Shown here: one piece after another, positions 1 to 11,258 of the stretch
Layout of the letters: each line of letters opens with the position of its first letter
Numbering within the stretch: the first letter of the stretch is position 1
NCBI RefSeq assembly: GCF_009711265.1
Contig: NZ_WMII01000004.1
Coordinates: forward strand, 124,001 to 188,000
From: Paracoccus shanxieyensis
GTDB lineage: Bacteria; Pseudomonadota; Alphaproteobacteria; Rhodobacterales; Rhodobacteraceae
Reading direction: 5' to 3'
DNA: 64,000 nt
Program-made: the position numbers and the translations under genes
The notes under the pieces: generated by a model
What the model was told of the DNA's origin: nothing
Databases searched by the model: none
The model's input: only the letters and a program-made list of their open reading frames with translations

Positions 1-1
1 G

Positions 2-319
2 GCCAACCTACTGGCTGAAGCCTTGCGCGAAGGACGAATGAAAACGCGCTTGCTGGAGGCCGTGCAGCGCCGACGCGCCTTTCCAACCAGAGCGACCCAA
101 AAACTACAACTGATGATGCGCAGCCGAAAGCGTGCGGGTGAGGCAGACAGCGCACGAAGTCCGAAGCCTCCTCTCTTCATGCGCCTGATTGCCCGGTCGC
201 CACTGTTGCCCCGGCTGACCGGCCGCCTCATCGGACTTGGCTTTCGTCCCGAGCATGTTCGCACACAGCTAGTCGATTGGTCCTGTTCGCTCAGGAAGTC
301 TGCGGCTCCGCCCCGATAA
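2..319 (+). CDS. C-terminal fragment of a probable FAD-dependent oxidoreductase
   Basis: The reading frame is open from the window edge, so the N-terminus lies outside. About 105 residues remain. They contain a basic stretch (QRRRAFPTRATQKLQ) and end near GLGFRPEHVRT, a pattern I associate with the tail of UbiH-like FAD-dependent oxidoreductases. The FAD-binding GxGxxG and the active-site regions are not in view, so the substrate cannot be named. The frame ends in TAA and no gene follows before the tRNA. From 320 to 502 I see only a weak open frame without a ribosome binding site. The family call rests on C-terminal pattern memory alone. Confidence 0.5.
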   Translation, partial: ANLLAEALREGRMKTRLLEAVQRRRAFPTRATQKLQLMMRSRKRAGEADSARSPKPPLFMRLIARSPLLPRLTGRLIGLGFRPEHVRTQLVDWSCSLRKSAAPPR

Positions 320-502
320 AACTATGGAGCAGGTGCTTGACCTAGGCACCTTGGCCGATGTCACCTTCACCGTAGAGACTAGCTTGCGAGAAAGGGATTA
401 TCGTTCGCTGGTGAATTTCCCGCTGACATTCTCGCCATCCGCCGCAGCACGGGAGATTCTCTGCCCGTTTCGAAGAACCAGCAATCAACGATTAGGGGAG
501 AA

Positions 503-579
503 TGGCGCACCCATCAGGATTCGAACCTGAGGCCTCCACCTTCGGAGGGTGGCGCTCTATCCAGCTGAGCTATGGGTGC
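503..579 (-). tRNA. tRNA-Arg (anticodon CCG)
   Basis: The minus strand folds into a complete cloverleaf. The acceptor stem starts GCACCCA, the D arm reads TAGCTCAGCTGGATAGAGC, the anticodon stem CCACC/GGTGG encloses the loop CTCCGAA with anticodon CCG, the T arm carries GGTTCGAATCC, and CCA is encoded at the 3' end. It decodes CGG arginine codons. A truncated relative lies about 115 bp upstream in the direction of transcription (697-745). Confidence 0.97.
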
Positions 580-696
580 CTACTGCTTACGCAGTGCTTA
601 CGCGGTTTTCGAGCGAGTGTTAACCCCAAAAATCGAAGCCCGCAAGTTACTGTTTTACTTCTACTTTTTTACTCACTCGTTCACATTGCCGGACTT

Positions 697-745
<49 letters not shown>

Positions 746-792
746 AGCGTGGCGATTGCATAGCCGCTAACGGGCGGCTCTGCAATGGGGCA

Positions 793-2004
793 TCAGGCGA
801 AAAGCTCACGACAGAAGGTCAGGCCGTCGATCAGGGCATCGACCTCGGCGCGGGTGTTGTACATCGCGAAGCTGGCGCGGGCCGTGGCCGATACGCCAAA
901 GAAATCCAGCAGCGGCATGGCGCAATGCGTCCCTGCCCTGACCGCGATGCCGCGCTTGTCAAGGATGGTCGAGATGTCATGGGCATGCGCCCCCTGCATC
1001 GTCAGCGAAAAGATCGCGCCCTTATCCGCCGCATCGCCCTGAACCGAAATCCAGTTCAGGCTGCGCAGCCGGTCGCGGGCATAATCACGGATGTCACGCT
1101 CATGCGCGGCGACATTTTCCATGCCCAGTTCCATCAGATAGTCCAGCGCGACACCAAGGCCGATCTGATTGACGATGCCGGGCGTGCCCGCCTCGAAGCG
1201 CAGGGGCGGATCGGCATAGTCCACGGTGTCGCGGCTGACGGTGCGGATCATGTCGCCGCCGCCCATGAAGGGCCGCATCTGCGCCTGACGTTCGCGCGAA
1301 ATCCAGATCGCGCCCGATCCAGAGGGGCCATACAGCTTGTGGCCGGTGATGGAGTAGAAATCGACGCCCAAAGCCGCGACATCGACCGGCATATGCACCG
1401 CCCCCTGCGAGCCGTCGACCAGAACCGGCACATCGGTCCCGCGCGCAATCGCCGCGACATCGACCACGGTGCCGGTGACATTCGACATATGCGTGACGGC
1501 GATCAGCTTTGTCTTAGGCCCGACGGCGGCCAGCAGCTTTTCGGGCGGCAGGCTGCCATCCGGCTCGGGCTCGACCCATTTCAAGACGACGCCCTGACGT
1601 TCGCGCAGAAAATGCCACGGCACGATATTGGCGTGATGCTCCAGCACCGACAGCACGATTTCATCCCCGGCCTGCAGGCGCGGCGCGGCCCAGGCATAGG
1701 ACACCAGATTGATGCCCTCGGTCGCGCCCGAGGTGAAGATCACCTCATCCTCATGCGGGGCGTTCAGGAAGCGGGCGATGATGGCCCGCACGCGCTCATA
1801 ATTCTCGGTCGCGAGGTTCGACAGGAAATGCAGCCCGCGATGCACATTGGCATATTCGCTGGCATAGGCGCGGGTCACGGCCTCGATCACCTGCTGCGGC
1901 TTTTGCGACGACGCGCCGCTGTCCAGATAGACCAGAGGGCGGCCGTTCACCTGCCGCGACAGGATCGGGAAATCCGCGCGGACCTTGTCGACATCGAAGC
2001 TCAT
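793..2004 (-). CDS. sufS: cysteine desulfurase SufS
   Basis: A 403-residue class V PLP enzyme that takes sulfur from L-cysteine as a persulfide for Fe-S cluster assembly in the SUF pathway. The PLP lysine is K223 in TGHKLYGPSG. The persulfide cysteine is C361 in RAGTHCAMPL, matching the RxGHHCAMPL motif of group II (SufS/CsdA) enzymes. The length is normal for the family. It is the last gene of the minus-strand suf operon, and its ATG overlaps the stop of the YIP1-type gene (ATGA). No sufE, sufA or sufT follows; the next features are tRNA sequences. A small inverted repeat (762-779) lies after the stop but lacks a T run. Confidence 0.96.
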   Translation of the reverse strand: MSFDVDKVRADFPILSRQVNGRPLVYLDSGASSQKPQQVIEAVTRAYASEYANVHRGLHFLSNLATENYERVRAIIARFLNAPHEDEVIFTSGATEGINLVSYAWAAPRLQAGDEIVLSVLEHHANIVPWHFLRERQGVVLKWVEPEPDGSLPPEKLLAAVGPKTKLIAVTHMSNVTGTVVDVAAIARGTDVPVLVDGSQGAVHMPVDVAALGVDFYSITGHKLYGPSGSGAIWISRERQAQMRPFMGGGDMIRTVSRDTVDYADPPLRFEAGTPGIVNQIGLGVALDYLMELGMENVAAHERDIRDYARDRLRSLNWISVQGDAADKGAIFSLTMQGAHAHDISTILDKRGIAVRAGTHCAMPLLDFFGVSATARASFAMYNTRAEVDALIDGLTFCRELFA

Positions 2005-2588
2005 GGTGCGACCTCTGGGAAAATGCCGAATGCGGCGGCGATGACGGACAGCACGAAGCCCAGCACGAAGACCGTGCCGATGAAGCCAAGCGTCACTTTG
2101 GCGACGCTTTCAAAGCCATGCAGCGCCTTGGTCATCGAGATGGTCAGATAGACCGAGATGCCGAAGGCCACCATCGACATCAGCGCCGCACTGCCGGGCA
2201 TGATCAGCATCAGCACGATCTGCATGGCCTGCAGGCCGACAAGGATCAACTCGACCCATGCGATCAGCAGAATGGCGTCCTCGAACGTGCCGTGACCGCC
2301 GAAGGCGCGACCGATGACGGTGATGACGACGGCCGAAACGATCATCGCGCCGAATTGCAGCACCGCCAGCCACATGGGCACGGACAGAAAGGCCGACAGC
2401 GCATCCTCGGTCGAGGGCGGGAAAAGCTGGCGCGCAAGCCCGGCCAGCAAGGTCGACAGACAGACCGCCAGAACCAGCATCAGCCAGCGTTCGGCCATCG
2501 ACAGGTCCAGCCCGCGCAGCATGGCCACGCCCTGCGCCGGATTGCGCAAAGTCATCACCATCAGATCACCCAGATCGCGGAAATTCAT
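2001..2588 (-). CDS. YIP1 family membrane protein
   Basis: A 195-residue protein with about five hydrophobic segments and the Yip1-like arrangement seen in proteins of suf operons in Rhodobacteraceae. I chose the ATG at 2588 (MNFRDLGDLMVMTL) because it gives the usual short cytosolic lead before the first membrane segment. An in-frame upstream start would add an implausible basic tail. It sits between another small membrane protein and sufS and overlaps sufS by 4 bp. Its function is unknown; a link to Fe-S assembly is only suggested by operon position. Confidence 0.8.
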   Translation of the reverse strand: MNFRDLGDLMVMTLRNPAQGVAMLRGLDLSMAERWLMLVLAVCLSTLLAGLARQLFPPSTEDALSAFLSVPMWLAVLQFGAMIVSAVVITVIGRAFGGHGTFEDAILLIAWVELILVGLQAMQIVLMLIMPGSAALMSMVAFGISVYLTISMTKALHGFESVAKVTLGFIGTVFVLGFVLSVIAAAFGIFPEVAP

Positions 2589-2598
2589 GAAAGCTCCG

Positions 2599-3090
2599 TC
2601 ACTTTGCGGGCGCAGTCGCAACTGCGCGCAATCCCGCACCCCATATCATCAGAAACCCGATCCCCGCCAGCGCCCGCGTCAGCGTCAGGGGCGCGCCCGG
2701 ACCGATCAGCCCCGCCGTCAGCCCCGCCAGCAGCATCGCGGGCGCGACCGCCAGCAAGGCCCAGAACAGCGCCAGACGCGAATCCCGCGCCGCCAGCCGC
2801 CATGGCGTCAGCCGCGCCAGCAGCCCGACCAGCGCGGCCAGCCCATAAGCCGCCAGCGGCATCATGAACAACACGGCCATCGCCGCCCCGGCAATGCGCG
2901 CCGCCAGCGGCACCGAGGGGTCGATCTGCGCCGCCCGCGCATGTTCCGGCAGCTGCGCCACCAGAAACAGCAGCATGGCCGCCATCAGAATGACGACCAG
3001 CGCCCGGTCGGGCATGCCGCGCAGGGATTGCACCACCCTGCCCGGCGCCCACCAGCTTTGCACGATGCGCGGGACGATCCCGGACTGCAT
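2599..3090 (-). CDS. second YIP1-like small membrane protein
   Basis: A 163-residue protein with four or five hydrophobic stretches starting at about residue 28 (ALVVILMAAMLLFLVAQLP), and a polar N-terminus (WWAPGRVVQSLRGMPDR). Its start lies 4 bp after the sufD stop and its end lies 10 bp before the next YIP1 gene, so it is co-transcribed with sufD and sufS. The N-terminal pattern is one I recognise from YIP1 family proteins in Rhodobacteraceae suf operons. No catalytic motif is visible. It may work in a pair with the following gene. Confidence 0.75.
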   Translation of the reverse strand: MQSGIVPRIVQSWWAPGRVVQSLRGMPDRALVVILMAAMLLFLVAQLPEHARAAQIDPSVPLAARIAGAAMAVLFMMPLAAYGLAALVGLLARLTPWRLAARDSRLALFWALLAVAPAMLLAGLTAGLIGPGAPLTLTRALAGIGFLMIWGAGLRAVATAPAK

Positions 3091-3094
3091 CGCC

Positions 3095-4413
3095 TTAGCT
3101 GGCAGCCCGGCTGGTCAGCCATTCGTCAAGGCGACCCAGAATCTCGTCGCGCAGACCGTCATCCTCGATTTCCTCAAGCGCGTCGGCCAGGAAGGACAGC
3201 ACCAGAAGCACCACCGCCTGTTCCTTCGGCACCCCGCGCGAGCGCAGGTAGAACATCGCGGTTTCGTCCAGCGCCCCTGTGGTCGAGCCATGCGAGCATT
3301 TCACGTCATCGGCATAGATTTCCAGCTCGGGCTTGGCCAGAAACTGGCTGCCCTCGTCCAGAAGCAGGCCTTGGCTGATCTGATAGCCATCGGTTTTCTG
3401 CGCGCCGGGCTTGACCAGAATCTTGCCCTGAAAGATGCCGTTGGCGCCGTTCTTCAGCACCTTCTTGAAGACCTGACGGCTTTCGCAACGCTCGGCGGCA
3501 TGGGTGATGAACACGGTGTCGTCGTGGTGGAAATCGCGGCCATCGCCAAGGCCAGCCGCGGCAATATGGGCCACCGCGTCATTGCCAAGGATCTGGATGA
3601 CGCCTTCGTTGCGCATCATCTGACCGTTGATGGCAAGGCTGAACGATTTGAACAGCGCATCCTCGCCCACGCGGGCAAAGATATGGCCGATGCCGACCTT
3701 GGCATCGTCCGCGCGCTTGCTGGCGATGTGGTGGAAGCGCGCGCCCTTGGCCACGTCGACCTCAAGCACCGCGTTCGAGCGCGCACCCAGCGCGCCGGTT
3801 TCCAGCAGCGTCAGTTCCGCACCATCCTGCAAGGCGATGACGTGATGCAGGGTGACATCCGCCTTGGCATCCGTCCGGCGATACAGCACATGCACCGGAC
3901 GCGAGACCTTGCCGGTCACCCGGATCAAGACGCCATCGGTCGCGGCCATGGTGTTCAGGATCGCGAAAGGACGCTTGACCGGGGTCTGGCCCTCGGTTTC
4001 CAGCTTGCCATAAAACGCCTCGGCCCAGTGACCCGCCCCGGCCTCGGCCAAAGTCGAGATCTCCAGCCCCTCGCCCGTCAGATCGTCCGAAGCCTGCGCG
4101 TCAAAACGGCCATCGACAAAGACCAGCTTCAGGCGGTCGACATCTTGGAACAGCGTCGAGGCGCGATCCGGGACCGGCAAGGCCTCGGGCACAGGCGCAT
4201 TGAACGCGGCCGGGTTGGTATAGCGCCAGTATTCATCGCGCGCGCCGGGCAGGCCGATGGCCGACAGACGTTGCGCGGCATCTTCGCGCGCCTTGGCAAA
4301 ACCGCCCTTGGGCAGGTCCAGCGCGGCCAGACGTGCGGCCAAAGCCGCCTCACCGGGCCGCACTTTCCCCTCGACCGTTGGGGTCTGGGCGGCAAGAACA
4401 GCCGTATCTGCCA

Positions 4414-4414
<1 letters not shown>
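3095..4414 (-). CDS. sufD: Fe-S cluster assembly protein SufD
   Basis: A 439-residue component of the SufBC2D scaffold, which builds Fe-S clusters in the cytosol. The C-terminal half carries the SufB/SufD beta-helix core with the family segments DDVKCSHGSTTGALDE and YLRSRGVPKEQA. The conserved His of the CSHG segment is present. The start codon overlaps the sufC stop by one base (TGATG), indicating translational coupling. The N-terminal region (YWRYTNPAAF) is the usual SufD lead-in. Confidence 0.95.
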
Positions 4415-5169
<755 letters not shown>

Positions 5170-5178
5170 GTTTCGTTC

Positions 5179-5486
5179 CTATTCCACAGTCACAGACGTG
5201 CCCGAGGCGGACACCATCAGCATGTTGTTGATGACTTCATAGTCAAGATCGACGCCGATCACGGCATTGCCACCCATGGCTTGGGCGCGCTGCTGCATTT
5301 CGGACAAGGCGGTTTCGCGGGCCTCGGCCAGCGCGGATTCGTAGGCGCCCGAGCGGCCGCCCACGATGTCCCGGATACCCGCGAACAGATCGCGGAAGAT
5401 ATTCGCACCGATGATCGTCTCTCCGGTCACGACGCCATGATAGGCGGTGACACGGCGGCCCTCGATGCTGTTGGTGGTGGTCACGA

Positions 5487-5490
<4 letters not shown>
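5179..5490 (-). CDS. YbjQ/UPF0145 family protein
   Basis: A 103-residue protein of the YbjQ (UPF0145) family, recognised by the pattern TTTNSIEG...[14 protein letters not shown] and the segment [13 protein letters not shown]. The family forms pentameric beta-rich rings and is often annotated as heavy-metal-binding, although its function is not established. It is inserted between sufB and sufC. Its ATG overlaps the sufB stop by 4 bp (ATGA) and its stop is 9 bp before sufC. That position suggests a role linked to Fe-S assembly, but this is inference. Confidence 0.9.
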
Positions 5491-7010
<1,520 letters not shown>

Positions 7011-7011
7011 C

Positions 7012-8082
7012 TCAAACCCTTCCTGCGGTTGCCCGCGTGTCATTCCTTTGCCGCCAGCGCGCATGGGCCGCCAGCCAGGCATCCGCGAAACGCAGAACGT
7101 CCCGACCGTCCGTCAAGGGCCCAATCGAGACGCGGATCGCATCGCCCGCCCATTCCTCCGCGATGCCCATGGCGGTCAGCACCGAACTGGGCCGGACCTT
7201 TCCAGACGAACAGGCCGAGCCCGCCGAAACGGCGAAACCGGCCAGATCCATCTGCATCACCTGCGTCTCTCCGCGCCATCCCGGCGTCAGGATCGACAAA
7301 GTATTCGGCAGGCGGCGGGATTCGCGCCCCGGGAATGTAACCATTTCCGCCCCGGATTCCAGAGTAGCCATCAGCGAATCCCGGAGTTCGGCCATTTTTT
7401 CGGGGATGCCGCGATCCAGATCGGCCTGCGCGGCGCGTGCGGCTGCGGCAAATCCCATGATGCCGATCAGGTTCTCGGTGCCTGCCCGGCGGCCCTGTTC
7501 CTGACCGCCGCCCTTCAGCTGTGCCTCGATTTCCGTGCCGCGCTTGACGATCAGCGCGCCGATGCCGCGCGGGCCGCCCAGCTTATGGGCGCTGACGAAA
7601 CCGGCCTGAACACCCAGCCAGTTGAAGGCGAAGGGGATCTTGCCAAAGGCCTGCGTCATGTCGCTGGCGGCCAGCCCCTGCGGCAGATCCTGAATGACCC
7701 CGGTTTCCGCATTGGCCAGCTGCAGCGTCGCGCAGGCGGGATCGGCGACCGTGGCGATCCCCGCCGCATCGACCGCGATTTCGGGCCGTGTCCAGGCCAG
7801 CACGGCGGCATGTTCCACCGCCGCCGAAGCAAGGCCCCGCCCCGCCAGCGCCAAGGCCGCGCTTTCCGTCGCCCCCGAGGTAAAGATCACATCCGCGCCT
7901 TCGGCCCCCAGCGCTGCCGCGACATCCTCGCGCGCGCGTTCCAGCGCCGATTTGGCCGCCCGCCCCTCGGCATGGACCGAGGACGGGTTGCCCACGATCT
8001 CGGTCGCCGCCAGCATCGCCTCGCGCGCCTCGGATCGCAAAGGAGCGGTGGCGTTCCAGTCCAGATAGGTGCGATGCATCAC
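7012..8082 (-). CDS. NifS/IscS-type cysteine desulfurase
   Basis: A 356-residue class V aminotransferase-fold enzyme, shorter than E. coli IscS (about 400). It has [10 protein letters not shown] at the N-terminus, the PLP lysine in [10 protein letters not shown], and the mobile-loop cysteine in GSACSSGK. It probably supplies sulfur to SufB, giving the operon two desulfurases together with sufS. It starts with consecutive ATG codons at 8082 and 8079, overlaps the coaBC stop (ATGA), and ends next to the sufB start. Alphaproteobacterial suf operons often carry such a gene upstream of sufB, usually behind iscR. Here coaBC takes that place. Confidence 0.92.
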   Translation of the reverse strand: MMHRTYLDWNATAPLRSEAREAMLAATEIVGNPSSVHAEGRAAKSALERAREDVAAALGAEGADVIFTSGATESAALALAGRGLASAAVEHAAVLAWTRPEIAVDAAGIATVADPACATLQLANAETGVIQDLPQGLAASDMTQAFGKIPFAFNWLGVQAGFVSAHKLGGPRGIGALIVKRGTEIEAQLKGGGQEQGRRAGTENLIGIMGFAAAARAAQADLDRGIPEKMAELRDSLMATLESGAEMVTFPGRESRRLPNTLSILTPGWRGETQVMQMDLAGFAVSAGSACSSGKVRPSSVLTAMGIAEEWAGDAIRVSIGPLTDGRDVLRFADAWLAAHARWRQRNDTRATAGRV

Positions 8083-9341
8083 ATCTCCTCCAGCGTGTCG
8101 GCGATGCGGTCGGCCAGTCGGCGCGCGACCTGATCCTTACCCATGCGCGGCCACGCATCGGCCCCGGCATCGGAAATCAGCGTCACCGCGTTTTCAGACC
8201 CGCCCATGATCCCGGTCGCTGGGCTGACATCATTGGCGACGATCCAATCCGCCCCCTTGCGCAGCCGCTTGGCGGTGGCATGGGGCACGACATCATTCGT
8301 CTCGGCGGCAAAGCCCACGACCAAAGCCGGGCGATCCTGCGTCAGATGGCCGATCCATGCCAGAATATCAGGGTTTTCCGCGAATTGCAGGCTGGGCGCA
8401 TGGCCCTCGGCATCCTTCTTGATCTTCTGGCCCTGCGCGTTCGACACATGCCAGTCGGCCACCGCCGCCGCCATCACCGCGACATCGGCCGGCAAGGCAG
8501 CCTTGACCGCGTCATGCATCTCTTGGGCGGTCTGGACCGCGATCACCTCAACCCCTTCGGGCGGCGGCACTTCGGCGGGGCCGGTCACGAAGCTGACCCG
8601 CGCGCCCATATCCCGCAAAGCGGCGGCAATCGCCGTGCCCTGCGCCCCGCTGGAGCGGTTGGCGATATAGCGCACCGGGTCGATCGGCTCATGCGTCGGC
8701 CCCGAGGTCACGATGACATGCCGCCCGACCAGACGCCGCGCGACCAAAGGCGGCGCGGGTGCTGCCGGGGCAGGTTCCGGAACCAGCCGCAGCGGGCGCA
8801 CGCGGTCCAAAAGCGTCATGATCGCGGCCTTGATGTCTTCGGGTTCCGACATGCGGCCCGGACCGTGTTCGCCGCAGGCCATGTCGCCCTGAACCGGACC
8901 GACGAAGCGGATGCCATCCTCCTCAAGCGTGTCGCGGTTGCGCTGAGTGGCGGGGTGGTTCCACATCCGCACATTCATCGCAGGCGCGACCAGCACCGGC
9001 TTGTCGGTCGCAAGCAGCAGCGTCGTCGCCAGATCATCGGCCATCCCGGCCGTCATCCGCGCCATCAGATCGGCGGTGGCAGGCGCCACCACCAGCAGAT
9101 CTGCGGCGCGCGACAGCTGGATATGGCCCATCTCGGATTCGCGGGTCAGGTCGAAAAGCTCGGTATGACAGGGGTTCTCGGCCAGCGCCGACAGCGTCAG
9201 CGGCGTCACGAACTGCGCCCCCGCCTTGGTCAGCACCGGCGTCACCTCGACCCCCTCGCGGCGCAACATGCGGATCAGTTCTGGCATCTTGAAGGCGGCG
9301 ATGCCCCCTCCGACGATCAGCAGGACGCGGCTGCCCGACAT
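8079..9341 (-). CDS. coaBC: bifunctional coenzyme A biosynthesis protein CoaBC
   Basis: A 420-residue fusion of phosphopantothenoylcysteine decarboxylase (N-terminal, CoaC) and phosphopantothenate-cysteine ligase (C-terminal, CoaB). The flavoprotein half has GGGIAAFK at the start, PAMNVRMW and the QGDMACGEHGPGRM substrate flap with its Cys. The ligase half has VTSGPTHEPIDPVRYIANRSSG and the AAVADW segment. The ATG at 9341 was chosen because it opens directly on MSGSRVLLIVGGG; an upstream frame adds an unrelated lead. It is the first gene of the minus-strand run into the suf operon and is divergent from comM. Confidence 0.96.
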   Translation of the reverse strand: MSGSRVLLIVGGGIAAFKMPELIRMLRREGVEVTPVLTKAGAQFVTPLTLSALAENPCHTELFDLTRESEMGHIQLSRAADLLVVAPATADLMARMTAGMADDLATTLLLATDKPVLVAPAMNVRMWNHPATQRNRDTLEEDGIRFVGPVQGDMACGEHGPGRMSEPEDIKAAIMTLLDRVRPLRLVPEPAPAAPAPPLVARRLVGRHVIVTSGPTHEPIDPVRYIANRSSGAQGTAIAAALRDMGARVSFVTGPAEVPPPEGVEVIAVQTAQEMHDAVKAALPADVAVMAAAVADWHVSNAQGQKIKKDAEGHAPSLQFAENPDILAWIGHLTQDRPALVVGFAAETNDVVPHATAKRLRKGADWIVANDVSPATGIMGGSENAVTLISDAGADAWPRMGKDQVARRLADRIADTLEEM

Positions 9342-9415
9342 GATGGCGTTCCTTTGATTGAACCTTGCCCTTGCACATAGGCGGAAAGGCGCGTCCCGGC
9401 AAGGAAGCCCCGCCG

Positions 9416-9430
9416 TTAACCTTTCCTTAA
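9416..9430. promoter_or_regulatory. candidate CtrA box upstream of comM
   Basis: The sequence contains TTAA, seven bases, then TTAA (9416-9419 and 9427-9430), matching the TTAA-N7-TTAA consensus of the response regulator CtrA. A third half-site-like TTAACC lies at 9442. The site is 46 bp upstream of the comM start and within the coaBC-comM divergent region. In Rhodobacter capsulatus, competence and gene-transfer-recipient genes including comM are in the CtrA regulon. The match is exact but short, so binding is an inference. Confidence 0.45.
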
Positions 9431-9475
9431 GCCCGGCGCTGTTAACCAGTTGCGGCAAGCGAATACGGGGACAGC

Positions 9476-10990
9476 ATGGCAGCCACCGCCTATACCGTGG
9501 CCTTCGAAGGGGTCGAGGCCCGTCTGGTCGAGGTGCAATGCTCCGTCAGCCCCGGCCTTCCGGGCTTCGGCATCGTCGGCCTGCCCGACAAATCGGTCAG
9601 CGAGGCGCGCGAACGGGTGCGCGCGGCCTTTGGCGCGCTGTCCATCGCCATGCCCTCGCGCCGGGTGACGGTGAACCTGTCGCCCGCCGATCTGCCCAAA
9701 GAGGGCTCGCATTTCGACCTGCCCATCGCGCTGGCGGTGCTGGCCGCGCTGGAGGTGATCCCGGTCGAGGCGCTTGAGCGCATCGTCAGTCTGGGCGAGC
9801 TGGCGCTGGACGGACGGCTGTCCGCTGTCGCAGGCGCCCTGCCCGCCGCCCTTGCCGCAGCCGAGGACGACCGCGCGCTGCTGGTGCCGCGCGCCAGCGG
9901 TCCCGAAGCGGCATGGGTCAGCGCCGTCACGGTCTTTGCGCCGCGCCACCTGCGCGAGGTGGTCGATCACCTGACCGACCGCGCCCCCCTGTCCCGCGCG
10001 ACGCCCGGCCCGCCGCAGATGGCCGGGGATTTCGACGATCTGTCCGATGTGAAGGGCCAGGAACGCGCCCGCCGCGCCATCGAGATCGCTGCGGCGGGTC
10101 GGCATCATCTGCTGATGGTGGGGGCTCCGGGGGCGACCAAGACGATGCTCGCGCGCCGCCTGCCCGGCATCCTGCCGCCCCTGACCCCGACCGAGGCGCT
10201 GGAAACCTCGGTCATCCATTCCGTCGCGGGACTGCTGAAAAGCGGCTCGATCTCGCGCACCGCGCCGTTTTGCCAGCCGCATCACACGGCCTCGATGGCG
10301 GCCATCGTCGGTGGCGGTCGCCATGCCGGGCCGGGCCAGATCAGCTTGGCGCATAACGGCGTGCTGTTCATGGACGAATTGCCGGAATTTGAACGCCGGG
10401 TCATCGACGCGCTGCGCGAACCCATCGAGACGGGGGAAATGCATGTCGCCCGTGCGAATGCCCATATCCGCTATCCCGCGCGGTTTCTGCTGGTGGCAGC
10501 GGCCAATCCCTGCCGCTGCGGCTATCTGCCGGATCCGGCGCGGGCCTGCGCGCGGGCGCCGGTCTGCGGGGCGGATTACATGGGGCGCATCTCGGGTCCG
10601 ATGATGGACCGCTTCGATCTGCGCATGGAGGTGCCGCAGATCACCATCGAGGAAATGAACCTGCCACAGCGCGGCGAAAGCTCGGCCGATGTCGCGGCGC
10701 GGGTCGCTGCCGCGCGCAAGGTGCAGACGGCGCGGTTTGCCCGGCACCCCCATGTGCAGGTCAATGCCGAGGCCTCGGGGCGGCTGCTGGACGAAATCGC
10801 GCCGCTGGACGAAGAATGCCGGGCGCTGCTGTCGCGCGCGGCGGACCGCTTCGGCCTGACCCCGCGCGGCTATCACCGTATCCTGCGCACGGCGCGCACC
10901 ATCGCCGATCTGGACGCCTCGGCAGACATTCGCGCGGCGCATCTGGCCGAGGCGCTGTCCTATCGGCTGGTGTTTACCAAGATGGGCTGA
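9476..10990 (+). CDS. comM: ComM/YifB family Mg-chelatase-like AAA+ ATPase
   Basis: A 504-residue hexameric helicase-type protein; in other bacteria ComM promotes branch migration during natural transformation. The N-terminal Lon-protease-like fold contains GLPGFGIVGLPD and NLSPADLPKEGSHFDLPIA. The AAA+ core has GVLFMDELPEFER (Walker B), a cysteine-rich insert (NPCRCGYLPDP...C) and a C-terminal Mg-chelatase-type domain. The Walker A segment reads GAPGATKT at residues 216-223, so the usual Gly before Lys is Thr221. The RBS GGGGAC precedes the ATG. Confidence 0.93.
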   Translation: MAATAYTVAFEGVEARLVEVQCSVSPGLPGFGIVGLPDKSVSEARERVRAAFGALSIAMPSRRVTVNLSPADLPKEGSHFDLPIALAVLAALEVIPVEALERIVSLGELALDGRLSAVAGALPAALAAAEDDRALLVPRASGPEAAWVSAVTVFAPRHLREVVDHLTDRAPLSRATPGPPQMAGDFDDLSDVKGQERARRAIEIAAAGRHHLLMVGAPGATKTMLARRLPGILPPLTPTEALETSVIHSVAGLLKSGSISRTAPFCQPHHTASMAAIVGGGRHAGPGQISLAHNGVLFMDELPEFERRVIDALREPIETGEMHVARANAHIRYPARFLLVAAANPCRCGYLPDPARACARAPVCGADYMGRISGPMMDRFDLRMEVPQITIEEMNLPQRGESSADVAARVAAARKVQTARFARHPHVQVNAEASGRLLDEIAPLDEECRALLSRAADRFGLTPRGYHRILRTARTIADLDASADIRAAHLAEALSYRLVFTKMG

Positions 10991-11041
10991 TGGTTGTTAT
11001 GTGGTCATGTGCCCCTTGCCGCCATGCACAGCTGGCCGGAC

Positions 11042-11080
11042 ATGGCGCCGATCACAGGCGCCGCTTGATGCAGGCGCCAT
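11042..11080. repeat. inverted repeat between convergent comM and gshB
   Basis: ATGGCGCC at 11042-11049 is repeated as GGCGCCAT at 11073-11080, with one more GGCGCC in between. This can form a hairpin in the 268-bp space between the ends of comM and gshB. No T run follows on either strand, so it is not a classical terminator. The rest of 10991-11258 shows no convincing gene. Confidence 0.35.
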
Positions 11081-11258
11081 CATGTCAGACCTCAGCGTTC
11101 CAGAACTGCGTGGAAGATCCAGCACGCGCGGGAATATGGCCTTCGAGCAGCCACACCGGACACCGGCGTAATGCAGGCTTGGCAAAAGCAGCACCGAAAT
11201 TCGCGCGGGCACGGGCAGAAACAGAATGGCTGCCACCCCCGCGCAAAACGCAGCAAAC

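Noticed and set aside
320-502. Small protein gene between the flavoprotein fragment and the tRNA
   Set aside because: The frame has no RBS or recognisable sequence and runs into the tRNA.
762-779. Terminator after sufS
   Set aside because: AGCCGC-N6-GCGGCT can form a stem, but there is no T run in the sufS direction.
10997-11236. Small gene on the minus strand between comM and gshB
   Set aside because: No RBS, no family similarity and odd composition; the region instead holds an inverted repeat.
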